DNA from: Anaerolineaceae bacterium
GTDB lineage: Bacteria > Chloroflexota > Anaerolineae > Anaerolineales > Anaerolineaceae
Direction of reading: 5' to 3'
Length of the DNA stretch: 13,292 nt
Assembly (NCBI GenBank): GCA_011620505.1
Contig: WOZA01000094.1
Coordinates: 7,646-20,937 of the forward strand
The notes beneath the pieces were generated by a model. The model was not told the DNA's origin. It made no database searches and was given only the letters and a program-made list of their open reading frames with translations. Position numbers and translations under genes: made by a program. This document shows, in pieces, positions 7,331-13,292 of this stretch. Numbering within the stretch: the first letter of the stretch is position 1; every line of letters begins with the position of its first letter.

Positions 7331-8366
7331 TCTTACAAGTAACAACTCTAATGGCAATGGTCGCTATATTGTCGAGGTAAAGAACCTCAAGCAATATTTC
7401 CCGATCAAGGCGGGGTTGATGCAGCACGTGGTAGGGTATGTAAAGGCTGTAGACGATATCAGCTTTAAGATTGAACGCGGCAAGACCATGGGCTTGGTGG
7501 GCGAATCGGGCTGCGGCAAGACTACCGTGGGCAAAACATTGCTGCGTTTGCTGAATCCGACCGGCGGGCAGGTTATGTTTAACGGAACAGATATCATGAC
7601 ACTGGATCGCAAGGAACTACGAGCTTTGCGCCCCAAAATGCAAATGATTTTCCAGGATCCCTATTCCAGCCTGAGCCCGCGTATGCCTGTCAGCGAAATC
7701 ATCGGAGAAGCTGTGCGTGAGCACAATATTGTTCCAGAGGCTGAGTTCGATGATTATATTGATGACGTTATGCGTTCTTGCGGCTTACAGCCTTATCAGA
7801 AAGATCGCTACCCGCATGAATTCTCCGGTGGGCAGCGTCAACGTATTTGTGTGGCAAGATCGCTGGCATTAAAGCCTGATTTTGTCGTTTGTGACGAACC
7901 CGTCTCGGCGTTGGATGTGTCCATCCAGGCGCAAATCATCAACTTATTGGAAGATTTGCAGCATCAGCGTGAAATGGCATACCTGTTCATTTCTCACGAT
8001 CTCTCTGTCGTGCAGCACATCTCTGACTACGTTGGTGTTATGTACCTGGGCGACCTGGTTGAATATGGCGAGAAAGAGTCAATTTTTGAAAATCCACTGC
8101 ACCCCTATACCCAGGCCTTATTGAGCGCTGTGCCAGTGCCAGACCCGAATTACAAGATGAAGCGGATCATTTTGGAGGGCAGCATCCCATCACCAGCCAA
8201 TCCGCCTTCAGGCTGTAAGTTCCACACGCGCTGTCGGTTTGCGATGGATATTTGCAAAACCGTCGTTCCTGACACCCGTGAGATCGAACCCGGGCATGTA
8301 GTGGTTTGCCATCTTTACAATGAACAAGGAACATTAGTTGAAGAAAATTCAGAAAAAGCAATATGA
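7320..8366 (+). CDS. oppF: ABC transporter ATP-binding subunit, OppF/DppF type
   Basis: This is the second ATPase of the importer, 348 residues. Numbered from the ATG at 7320 it has Walker A GESGCGKT (61-68), Q-loop Gln112, signature FSGGQ (168-172), Walker B FVVCDE (188-193) and switch H226. The C-terminal oligopeptide-transporter domain contains Cys299, 305, 312 and 330, with the same C-x5-C-x6-C-x17-C spacing as in OppD. An in-frame ATG at 7293 would add 9 residues and overlap oppD by 38 bp but has no Shine-Dalgarno. The ATG at 7320 has AAAAGG about 6 nt upstream, so I prefer it. The 11-bp overlap with oppD suggests coupled translation. Confidence 0.93.
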   Translation: MENNLTSNNSNGNGRYIVEVKNLKQYFPIKAGLMQHVVGYVKAVDDISFKIERGKTMGLVGESGCGKTTVGKTLLRLLNPTGGQVMFNGTDIMTLDRKELRALRPKMQMIFQDPYSSLSPRMPVSEIIGEAVREHNIVPEAEFDDYIDDVMRSCGLQPYQKDRYPHEFSGGQRQRICVARSLALKPDFVVCDEPVSALDVSIQAQIINLLEDLQHQREMAYLFISHDLSVVQHISDYVGVMYLGDLVEYGEKESIFENPLHPYTQALLSAVPVPDPNYKMKRIILEGSIPSPANPPSGCKFHTRCRFAMDICKTVVPDTREIEPGHVVVCHLYNEQGTLVEENSEKAI

Positions 8367-8616
8367 TGACGACGATGGTCGTACTATCGTCAGCATGGAT
8401 GTTGAAGGTATGCCCTGGTACGACCGCCGGCATGACTTCGTCCCGAAGCCAGAGCGTGAGTCCAGCCAACCTTCGCCGTTTGGCACTGGGTTGACTAACC
8501 GGGAGTTACGGCTGTATACCTGGGGCGCCCTGAAGGCAGGATTGCTGGTTGCGTCAGTGTTTGCGGTGACGTGGATCTTGCTGGTACTATTTTTGACACA
8601 GGTTGTTTTCAGGTAA
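8338..8616 (+). CDS. Small single-helix membrane protein, TTG start
   Basis: This 92-residue protein of unknown function is the last gene of the transporter operon. Translation would begin at TTG (8338), 7 nt after AAGGA (8326-8330), inside the 3' end of oppF (29-bp overlap in another frame). The first 60 residues are polar and charged, with an early DDDD run and the segment YDRRHDFVPKPER. One hydrophobic helix follows at about 66-90, and the protein ends at a single Arg. This layout suggests a C-tail-anchored protein with its N-terminus in the cytoplasm. In-frame ATGs at 8395 and 8410 are weaker start candidates. The terminator directly after the stop places it in the operon. It may be a small accessory subunit, but nothing in the sequence names its role. 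Confidence 0.68.
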   Translation: MKKIQKKQYDDDDGRTIVSMDVEGMPWYDRRHDFVPKPERESSQPSPFGTGLTNRELRLYTWGALKAGLLVASVFAVTWILLVLFLTQVVFR

Positions 8617-8632
8617 AAGAACCCTAAGGAAT

Positions 8633-8661
8633 TACCGCCCATTTTCGGGCGGTATTCTTTT
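8633..8661 (+). terminator. Rho-independent terminator of the transporter operon
   Basis: An 8-bp GC-rich stem (8633-8640 TACCGCCC with 8647-8654) has a 6-nt ATTTTC loop and is followed at once by TTCTTTT. It lies 16 bp after the stop of the small membrane protein gene. Confidence 0.88.
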
Positions 8662-8813
8662 GAATAAGAAATATAAATTTCACCTCACGCAATGGTCCAA
8701 CCACGAAGGTAGCTATGGCAGAAATCTGACCCTAACCCAGCGATTGGATTACCCTGAACAGACTGAGCGGGTCTTTTTAGATAAAATGCGGCAAATTCAT
8801 CAACAGCCAAATG

Positions 8814-8842
8814 TTGGCAGGGTTTGAATTGTATGCTAAAAT
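8814..8842 (+). promoter_or_regulatory. Promoter of tRNA-Gln
   Basis: TTGGCA (8814-8819) and TAAAAT (8837-8842) are 17 bp apart, each one mismatch from the sigma-70 consensus. TG at 8834-8835 makes an extended -10. Transcription would start around 8849-8850, a few bases before the mature tRNA. The stretch from 8662 to here shows no gene or strong structure. Confidence 0.78.
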
Positions 8843-8853
8843 AATGGCTACGT

Positions 8854-8924
8854 TGGGGCATGGTGCAATGGCAGCACATCGGACTTTGAATCCGCTGATC
8901 TTGGTTCGACTCCAAGTGCCCCGG
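8854..8924 (+). tRNA. tRNA-Gln (anticodon TTG)
   Basis: A full cloverleaf can be drawn. The acceptor is TGGGGCA with TGCCCCG (8854-8860 / 8917-8923; the first pair is a U-G wobble). The D-stem is GTGC/GCAC (8863-8866 / 8874-8877). The anticodon stem starts at 8879 with loop CTTTGAA (8884-8890) and anticodon TTG at 8886-8888. The T-stem is CTTGG/CCAAG around loop TTCGACT (8905-8911). The discriminator is G8924, usual for tRNA-Gln. CC follows but then T, so the terminal CCA is not encoded and must be added enzymatically. The outer pair of the anticodon stem (T8879-C8895) is a mismatch. Confidence 0.95.
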
Positions 8925-8932
8925 CCTGATTT

Positions 8933-8968
8933 ATTGTGGACACACAATCTGATGATCTAAGTTTAGAT
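8933..8968 (+). repeat. Two short perfect inverted repeats after tRNA-Gln
   Basis: ATTGTG-gaca-CACAAT (8933-8948) and ATCTAA-gt-TTAGAT (8955-8968) are perfect 6-bp inverted repeats a few bases apart. They could be small hairpins for 3' processing of the tRNA precursor, part of the glmU leader, or protein-binding palindromes. Confidence 0.5.
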
Positions 8969-8982
8969 GATAGCGAGGCTGA

Positions 8983-9014
8983 CAGTCCGCTTTGGACTGC
9001 TGTCTGTTCTTTTG
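8983..9014 (+). terminator. Terminator or attenuator-like hairpin ahead of glmU
   Basis: CAGTCC (8983-8988) pairs with GGACTG (8994-8999) around a 5-nt loop. An interrupted T-rich run (TGTCTGTTCTTTT) follows. It could end the tRNA transcript or act as a partial terminator between tRNA-Gln and glmU. The stem is short and the T-run imperfect. Confidence 0.5.
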
Positions 9015-9030
9015 ATTCCCGGAGTTTTTT

Positions 9031-10395
9031 ATGACAATCGCTTCAGTAATTCTTGCCGCTGGTTTAGGCAAGCGTATGCATTCCAGCCTTCCCAAGGCTC
9101 TCCATCCGCTGCTTGGTAAACCAATCGTTTTTCATGCCCTGGATGCGGTCCTGCCCCAGGTGGATCTACCACCTGTGCTGGTAACAGGCTACGGTGGTGA
9201 ACGGGTACGCGAGGAAGTTGCGCGCGCATACGGCGAAAGAGTCAGCTTTGCTTTGCAAGCGGAACAGCTTGGCACTGGCCATGCTGTGCGGTCTGCGGAG
9301 GATCAGCTGCGCGGTAAGGCTGACATCCTGCTGGTCACGTTTGGGGATATGCCGATGCTGCGTTCCGAAACGCTCAGGCGCCTGATTCAAATTCACCACG
9401 AAACAGGCAGTACCATCACCATGACGAGCGTGATCGGTGATCTGCCGCGGGGATTTGGGCGCGTGGTGCGCTCGGCGGATGGCAAAGTGCGGGCGATCGT
9501 GGAAGAAGCTGTCGCTACGCCTGAGCAGTTGAAGATCCGTGAATATAACATCTCAGCTTACTGCTTCGACGCTGAGTGGATGTGGCAGAGCCTGGCAGAG
9601 CTAAAACCCTCACCCAAAGGCGAGTTTTATATCACTGACTTGGTTGAGCTGGCGATCTCGCAGGGTAAGGGTGTGGAGTCAATGGTGCTGGAGGATGCCG
9701 CCGAGGGTTTGGGTATCAACAACCGGGTGGACCTGGCGGACTGTGAGCGGGCAATGCGTGCGCGGGTGAACCGGCAGTGGATGTTGGCAGGCGTCAGCTT
9801 TCTTGACCCTGATACGATTACAGTCGAAATGGACGTAACGATCGGGCAGGACACAGTCCTGTATCCGAACACGTACCTGCGCGGCAAGACTTCCATCGGT
9901 GAAAATTGTGCGATCGGACCCGACACCACCCTGCTGCATACCAGTGTTGGTGACTACTCGGTGATCCAATATTCGGTGGCCGAAAAGGCGACCATTGGCA
10001 GCCATGTCAGCATGGGACCTTTTTGCCATCTAAGGGGTGGCGCAATCCTGCAGGACTACGTCCACCTGGGAAATTTTGGCGAGGTGAAGGACTCTACCCT
10101 TGGTGAGCATACGAAAATGGGTCACTTCTCGTACATTGGCAACGCAACTATCGGGCGGGACGTGAACATTGGAGCAGGCACGATCACCTGCAACTATGAC
10201 GGCAAAACCAAACATCCGACCGAAATCGGGGATGAAACATTTATTGGGAGCGATACAATGCTGGTTGCCCCCTTGAAGATCGGCAAGCGGGCCAAAACCG
10301 GCGCGGGTGCGGTAGTTACGCACGACGTGCCTGATGACACGCTGGTGGTCGGTGTGCCTGCCAGGCCCAAAGAAAGAAAGGATCATTGTGACTGA
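9031..10395 (+). CDS. glmU: Bifunctional GlmU (GlcNAc-1-P uridyltransferase / GlcN-1-P acetyltransferase)
   Basis: This enzyme makes UDP-N-acetylglucosamine for peptidoglycan and other envelope polymers in the cytoplasm, in two steps: acetylation of glucosamine-1-phosphate, then transfer of UMP. At 454 residues it has the normal length. The N-terminal nucleotidyltransferase shows LAAGLGKRM (9-17), Lys22 in PKALH, GTGHA (81-85), FGDMPM (104-109) and Asn173 in EYNISAY. The C-terminal left-handed beta-helix (about 258-440) has hexapeptide repeats and the acetyltransferase core: Arg335 in HLRGG, Lys353 in GEVKDS, His365 in MGHFSYIG, and GAGTITCNYDGK. GGAG 6 nt before the ATG fixes the start. The usual EHKDA-like loop is replaced by VEEAVAT near 157-163. 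It heads the right-hand operon and overlaps the next gene by 8 bp. Confidence 0.96.
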   Translation: MTIASVILAAGLGKRMHSSLPKALHPLLGKPIVFHALDAVLPQVDLPPVLVTGYGGERVREEVARAYGERVSFALQAEQLGTGHAVRSAEDQLRGKADILLVTFGDMPMLRSETLRRLIQIHHETGSTITMTSVIGDLPRGFGRVVRSADGKVRAIVEEAVATPEQLKIREYNISAYCFDAEWMWQSLAELKPSPKGEFYITDLVELAISQGKGVESMVLEDAAEGLGINNRVDLADCERAMRARVNRQWMLAGVSFLDPDTITVEMDVTIGQDTVLYPNTYLRGKTSIGENCAIGPDTTLLHTSVGDYSVIQYSVAEKATIGSHVSMGPFCHLRGGAILQDYVHLGNFGEVKDSTLGEHTKMGHFSYIGNATIGRDVNIGAGTITCNYDGKTKHPTEIGDETFIGSDTMLVAPLKIGKRAKTGAGAVVTHDVPDDTLVVGVPARPKERKDHCD

Positions 10396-11668
10396 AGAAA
10401 TCGGGCTTTGGATAGCCCTTGCGGCTGCGGTCTTTTTGTGCCTGTTGACTTCAGCCGCCAAGTCAGCTTTCACGCATGCCCGGCTGCCTTACCTGATAGG
10501 TATGGCAAGTGCGCATAATCCGAAGGTTGACCAAACCATACAGCTGTTTAGCAAAGATGGCCTCCGGACCGCCTTACGTTTGGGGTTGGTCATTGGTCAT
10601 TTCGCCGTAGCAGCAATCGTCGTTCTGATCTGTGATCGCATTTTTATACTTCAAAACTATTGGTTGATCGCACTGATCGTCTTTGGATCATTTTTGATTC
10701 TGAGCACCCTCGAATTCCTGATTGAAAGGAAGATTCTGGATGCACCCGATCAGTCAGCAATCACCTGGACAGGTGTGGCGGCGTTCATCTCGTTCCTTCT
10801 TTCTCCTTTTACACATTTAATGACCTTAGTACTGGGGGAAAATGCCGAGAAAGTCACCATGACCGTGACGGACGAAACCCTCAGGGACTGGGTGGAGAAT
10901 GACCAGCCAGAAAGCACACTCGAAAAGGGCGAACGGGAAATGATCTATTCCATTTTCCGCTTTGGTGAGACCATGGCAAAAGAGGTCATGGTTCCGCGCA
11001 TGGATGTCCTAGCGCTGGAGGTGAACACCACCATCAGCGACGCGCGCCAAGAATTCATCAAGGCGGGGCACTCTCGCGTGCCAGTCTACGAGGATTCGAT
11101 CGATAACGTAATCGGCATGCTCTATGCCAAGGACTTGCTGGCGGTCGTGGATGGTAATGACACGATCGCGGCTCAACGCCAGCTGCTCAGGCCGGCGTAC
11201 TTCGTGCCTGAAGCCAAAAAAGTGGACGAGCTCCTGGCCGAGATGCAATCCCGCGGGGTGCACATGGTGTTGGTGGTCGATGAATATGGTGGCGTGGCTG
11301 GCGTGGTGACGCTGGAAGACATTGTTGAGGAAATTGTCGGTGAAATCCGGGATGAGTATGACCAGGGAGAAGAAGAACTCTTTGAGAAAATTGATGAAAA
11401 CACCTATCTTTTTCTGGGGCGGGCAACGATTGACGAGTTCAATCTGATTACGGATGGATCACTCTCGGATGAGTATGCGGATACCCTTGGCGGTTTTATT
11501 TATGGTCAGCTCGGCAGAGTACCCCAGCCGGGTGAGGTGGTTACAGACAACAATTTTGAATTTACAGTGGAGCAGGTTGTGGCAAGGCGCATTATCAAGG
11601 TGAAGGTGCGTAAGCTGAACAAGGAAGCTCAGCTGGAGGAAAATGAAGATGGAAACGCTGACAAGTGA
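10388..11668 (+). CDS. DUF21 / CBS-pair / CorC_HlyC-domain membrane protein (CNNM/CorC family)
   Basis: Proteins of this family are linked to magnesium or other divalent cation efflux and are often annotated as hemolysins. This one has 426 residues counted from the GTG at 10388. The N-terminal DUF21 part has four hydrophobic segments at about 5-25, 63-82, 92-112 and 128-150. A CBS pair follows at about 198-320, with MVPRMDVLAL at its start and VVDEYGGVAGVVTLEDIVEE at its end. A CorC_HlyC domain lies at about 333-408. An upstream ATG at 10334 would overlap glmU by 62 bp and add 18 unrelated residues; GTG 10388 has AAAGGA 5 nt upstream and is preferred. The usual SAxE motif of DUF21 reads SAAK here. 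Its stop overlaps cdd, consistent with an operon. Confidence 0.92.
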   Translation: MTEEIGLWIALAAAVFLCLLTSAAKSAFTHARLPYLIGMASAHNPKVDQTIQLFSKDGLRTALRLGLVIGHFAVAAIVVLICDRIFILQNYWLIALIVFGSFLILSTLEFLIERKILDAPDQSAITWTGVAAFISFLLSPFTHLMTLVLGENAEKVTMTVTDETLRDWVENDQPESTLEKGEREMIYSIFRFGETMAKEVMVPRMDVLALEVNTTISDARQEFIKAGHSRVPVYEDSIDNVIGMLYAKDLLAVVDGNDTIAAQRQLLRPAYFVPEAKKVDELLAEMQSRGVHMVLVVDEYGGVAGVVTLEDIVEEIVGEIRDEYDQGEEELFEKIDENTYLFLGRATIDEFNLITDGSLSDEYADTLGGFIYGQLGRVPQPGEVVTDNNFEFTVEQVVARRIIKVKVRKLNKEAQLEENEDGNADK

Positions 11669-12065
11669 GTATCGCGAGATCCTGATTGCTACAGCCCGAC
11701 ATTATCTGAAGAACAGTTATTCACCCTATTCCAACTATCCGGTTGGGGCGGCAGTTTTGGCTGAGGATGGATTGGTATACGGGGGGACAAATATCGAAAA
11801 TTCAGCATATCCTTCAGGTCTATGCGCGGAGAGAGTGGCAATCACCAAAGCGATTTCCGAGGGGAACCGAAAAATATTGGCTGTAGCTGTCGTAACCCGG
11901 AATGGCGGAGCTCCTTGCGGAGCCTGCCGGCAGGTGATGCGGGAATTTGCCAATCTGGATATGCCTGTCATTCTGACAACAATCGACGACGGCTTTGAAG
12001 AGGAATTCACACTCGGGGATCTCCTGCCGCGATCTTTTGGTCCGGATGATTTAGACCGGAAATAA
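11649..12065 (+). CDS. cdd: Cytidine deaminase
   Basis: This enzyme converts cytidine and deoxycytidine to uridine and deoxyuridine in pyrimidine salvage. It has 138 residues from the ATG at 11649, the size of the homotetrameric zinc enzymes. Motifs are GTNIENSAYPSGLCAER, holding the zinc ligand Cys59 and catalytic Glu61, and PCGACRQV with zinc ligands Cys90 and Cys93. The early SPYSNYPVGAA is the nucleoside-binding segment. An ATG at 11643 is also in frame, but GGAGG (11635-11639) sits only 3 nt before it and 9 nt before 11649, so I choose the latter. The gene overlaps the end of the CBS-protein gene by 20 bp and lies 11 bp before recO. Confidence 0.95.
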   Translation: METLTSEYREILIATARHYLKNSYSPYSNYPVGAAVLAEDGLVYGGTNIENSAYPSGLCAERVAITKAISEGNRKILAVAVVTRNGGAPCGACRQVMREFANLDMPVILTTIDDGFEEEFTLGDLLPRSFGPDDLDRK

Positions 12066-12076
12066 ATTAGTCTGCC

Positions 12077-12835
12077 ATGACAAGCCCGGATTCTCGCAGC
12101 TATCGCGCTCAGGGGGTTGTGCTGCGGCATATGGAATACGGTGAAGCGGACCGCATCCTGACGATCTATACCTTAGAATACGGAAAGGTTCAGGCGATTG
12201 CCAAGGGGATCCGCAGGCTGCAAAGCCGAAAGGCAGGGCACCTTGAGCCGTTTTCGCGTGTGGAGTTGATGCTCGCCAAGGGGCGCAACCTGGATGTGAT
12301 CTCGCAAGCGCAGGCGCAGAACACTTACGAAAACCTGCGTTCTGACCTGAAATTGATCGCTTATGCGGCTTATGTCGTCGAACTGCTCGACCGTTTTACC
12401 TACGAGGAAGGCGAGAATCGCCTGCTCTTCAATCTGCTGGTTGACACGTTAGCGCGCCTTGATGAAGGCGCTCCGGCACAGACCGTCGTACATTATTATG
12501 AAGTCCAATTGATGGATTTACTTGGGTATAAACCGCAGCTGCAGGTTTGCGCGGCATGCGGGGAAAAAATAAAGCCGGAAGATCAATTTTTCTCAGCCAA
12601 ATTGGGAGGCGTACTCTGCCCCGACTCCCTTTCGGCAGATCCGGGCGCCTGGAGGGTGAGCCTGGGGGCATTGAAGTACCTGCGGCATCTGCAGCGCAGC
12701 TCCTGGAAAACTTTAAAGAATCTGGTAATCCCCCAGGAAATCGAGCCGGAACTCGCCAGCCTGCTTGAGCGTTATCTGACTTACCTGCTTGAGTACGGGC
12801 TGCGAACGCCGGGGTTTATAAAGGCTGTTTCTTAA
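12077..12835 (+). CDS. recO: DNA repair protein RecO
   Basis: RecO works with RecR (and RecF) to load RecA onto SSB-coated single-stranded DNA during recombinational repair. The 252-residue protein has the N-terminal OB-fold (about 8-80), starting YRAQGVVLRHMEYGEADRIL and including GIRRLQSRKAGHLEPF. A helical C-terminal domain follows. The zinc-finger region has Cys158 and Cys161 (CAACG) and Cys181 in GGVLCPDS. The fourth position, usually Cys in zinc-binding members, is Ser184. No strong Shine-Dalgarno precedes the ATG at 12077, but the conserved N-terminus begins within a few residues, so the start is likely right. It is probably co-transcribed with cdd. I see no clear terminator after the stop. 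Confidence 0.93.
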   Translation: MTSPDSRSYRAQGVVLRHMEYGEADRILTIYTLEYGKVQAIAKGIRRLQSRKAGHLEPFSRVELMLAKGRNLDVISQAQAQNTYENLRSDLKLIAYAAYVVELLDRFTYEEGENRLLFNLLVDTLARLDEGAPAQTVVHYYEVQLMDLLGYKPQLQVCAACGEKIKPEDQFFSAKLGGVLCPDSLSADPGAWRVSLGALKYLRHLQRSSWKTLKNLVIPQEIEPELASLLERYLTYLLEYGLRTPGFIKAVS

Positions 12836-12875
12836 ATTCCTGTTTCAATTTTTGCATAAAACTTGTTCTTCCCGG

Positions 12876-13113
12876 GTCCCAGGACGAGGCTGCGTCATCG
12901 CGAGCGCAGCGTGGCGATCTGCCTTAAAACACATGATTGTGCCGGGCTCCTCGCAAGTCCCATGACGAGGCCGCGTCATCGCGAGCGAAGCATGGCGATC
13001 TGCCTTAAAATGCATGATTGTGACGGGCTCCTCGCAAGTCCCATGACGAGGCTGCGTCATCGCGAGCGAAGCATGGCGATATGCCTTAAAACACACTATT
13101 GTGCCGGGCTCTT
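12876..13113. repeat. 81-bp tandem repeat array, nearly three copies
   Basis: The core GTCATCGCGAGCG starts at 12894, 12975 and 13056, an exact 81-bp period, with few substitutions between copies. Each unit contains the imperfect palindrome ATCGC...GCGAT, a CCTTAAAA stretch, and CCTCG...CGAGG (12949-12953 with 12966-12970). The first copy begins near 12876 and the third loses similarity after about 13113. The core resembles the short dispersed GTCATYGCGAG-type palindromic repeats found between genes in many bacteria. The stretch 12836-13292 holds no convincing gene. Frames open on both strands only because 81 is a multiple of 3. Confidence 0.9.
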
Positions 13114-13174
13114 GCCCGAGCACAGCTTTTCGCCGTAAGCGTCCATCATCATCTGGAGACCTGCGGTCAGCTCG

Positions 13175-13199
13175 CGTGCTCGGCGGGGACGCCGGCACG
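13175..13199. repeat. GC-rich hairpin in the intergenic repeat region
   Basis: CGTGC (13175-13179) pairs with GCACG (13195-13199), and CGGCG (13181-13185) with CGCCG (13190-13194), around a GGGA loop with one bulged T at 13180. No T-run follows on either strand, so it is not a classical terminator. It may be part of a second repeat family. Confidence 0.55.
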
Positions 13200-13240
13200 A
13201 TCGACAATCACAACTGCAGACTGCCGTGTCGCCCTGGCGC

Positions 13241-13292
13241 GCTCCTCGCAGAGACGGATAGATATGTCATCGCGAGCGCAGCGTGGCGATCT
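13241..13292. repeat. Further copy of the repeat core, cut by the window edge
   Basis: GCTCCTCGCA at 13241-13250 and the core GTCATCGCGAGCG from 13266 match the array units, but are 25 bp apart instead of 29, so this unit has a small deletion. The core continues to the last base, and more copies may lie outside the window. Confidence 0.8.

Noticed and set aside
8752..8776. Second terminator-like element (AGAC...GTCT followed by T-run)
   Set aside because: The stem is only 4 bp and the loop is large; too weak to call.
8603..8827. Small + strand frame after the transporter operon
   Set aside because: It runs through the terminator hairpin, has no ribosome site and no recognisable protein features.
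8685..8915. Small - strand frame overlapping tRNA-Gln
   Set aside because: It is antisense to a well-supported tRNA and its promoter, with no coding evidence.
10334..10387. Earlier ATG start for the CorC-family gene
   Set aside because: It is deep in glmU, and the added residues are not membrane-like. GTG at 10388 has AAAGGA at good spacing.
12876..13113. CRISPR array
   Set aside because: The 81-bp units are directly joined and similar along their whole length. There are no unique spacers of constant size, and no cas genes are present.
12845..13207. Possible - strand protein of 120 residues, and a + strand frame at 12863-13138, over the repeat array
   Set aside because: Both consist of the 81-bp repeat read in frame. 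No ribosome site or domain is visible, and opposite strands being open is explained by the period being a multiple of 3.

Overview
This window carries part of a bacterial chromosome with roughly 50% GC. My best guess is a fermentative anaerobe of the Chloroflexota (class Anaerolineae). The grounds are a lipoprotein with a long Thr/Glu/Pro-rich linker after its lipobox, divergent DUF21/CBS and RecO proteins, and the style of the dispersed palindromic repeats at the right end. This is an inference; no 16S or other decisive marker is present.

Left part (1-8661): one transport locus. A four-helix membrane protein of unknown function (12-572) precedes a consensus sigma-70 promoter (TTGACA, 17 bp, TATAAT; 601-629). 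That promoter drives an unusually large family 5 substrate-binding lipoprotein (664-3264). A perfect 11-bp hairpin (3295-3322) separates the binding protein from oppB, oppC, oppD, oppF and a small single-helix membrane protein with a TTG start (8338-8616). A Rho-independent terminator closes the unit (8633-8661). Together the genes encode an Opp/Dpp-type ABC importer: the lipoprotein captures the solute outside, OppB/OppC form the channel, and OppD/OppF hydrolyse ATP. The substrate is probably a peptide but cannot be read from sequence. The system is oversized. The binding protein has about 200 extra residues. OppC has about 240 extra residues in the loop after its first membrane helix, built from four tandem copies of a roughly 60-residue repeat. 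OppD has a charged N-terminal extension of about 65 residues. Both large insertions are predicted to lie outside the membrane, so they may contact each other.

Middle (8662-9030): a tRNA-Gln(TTG) gene with its own good promoter, followed by three successive short inverted repeats. The last of these looks like a terminator or attenuator ahead of glmU.

Right part (9031-12835): four tightly packed housekeeping genes on the + strand. They are glmU (UDP-GlcNAc synthesis), a DUF21/CBS/CorC-domain membrane protein, cdd (cytidine deaminase) and recO (recombination repair). Gene overlaps or short gaps suggest one operon. Right end (12836-13292): no convincing gene. It holds an 81-bp tandem repeat of nearly three copies, a GC-rich hairpin, and another copy of the repeat core running off the window edge.
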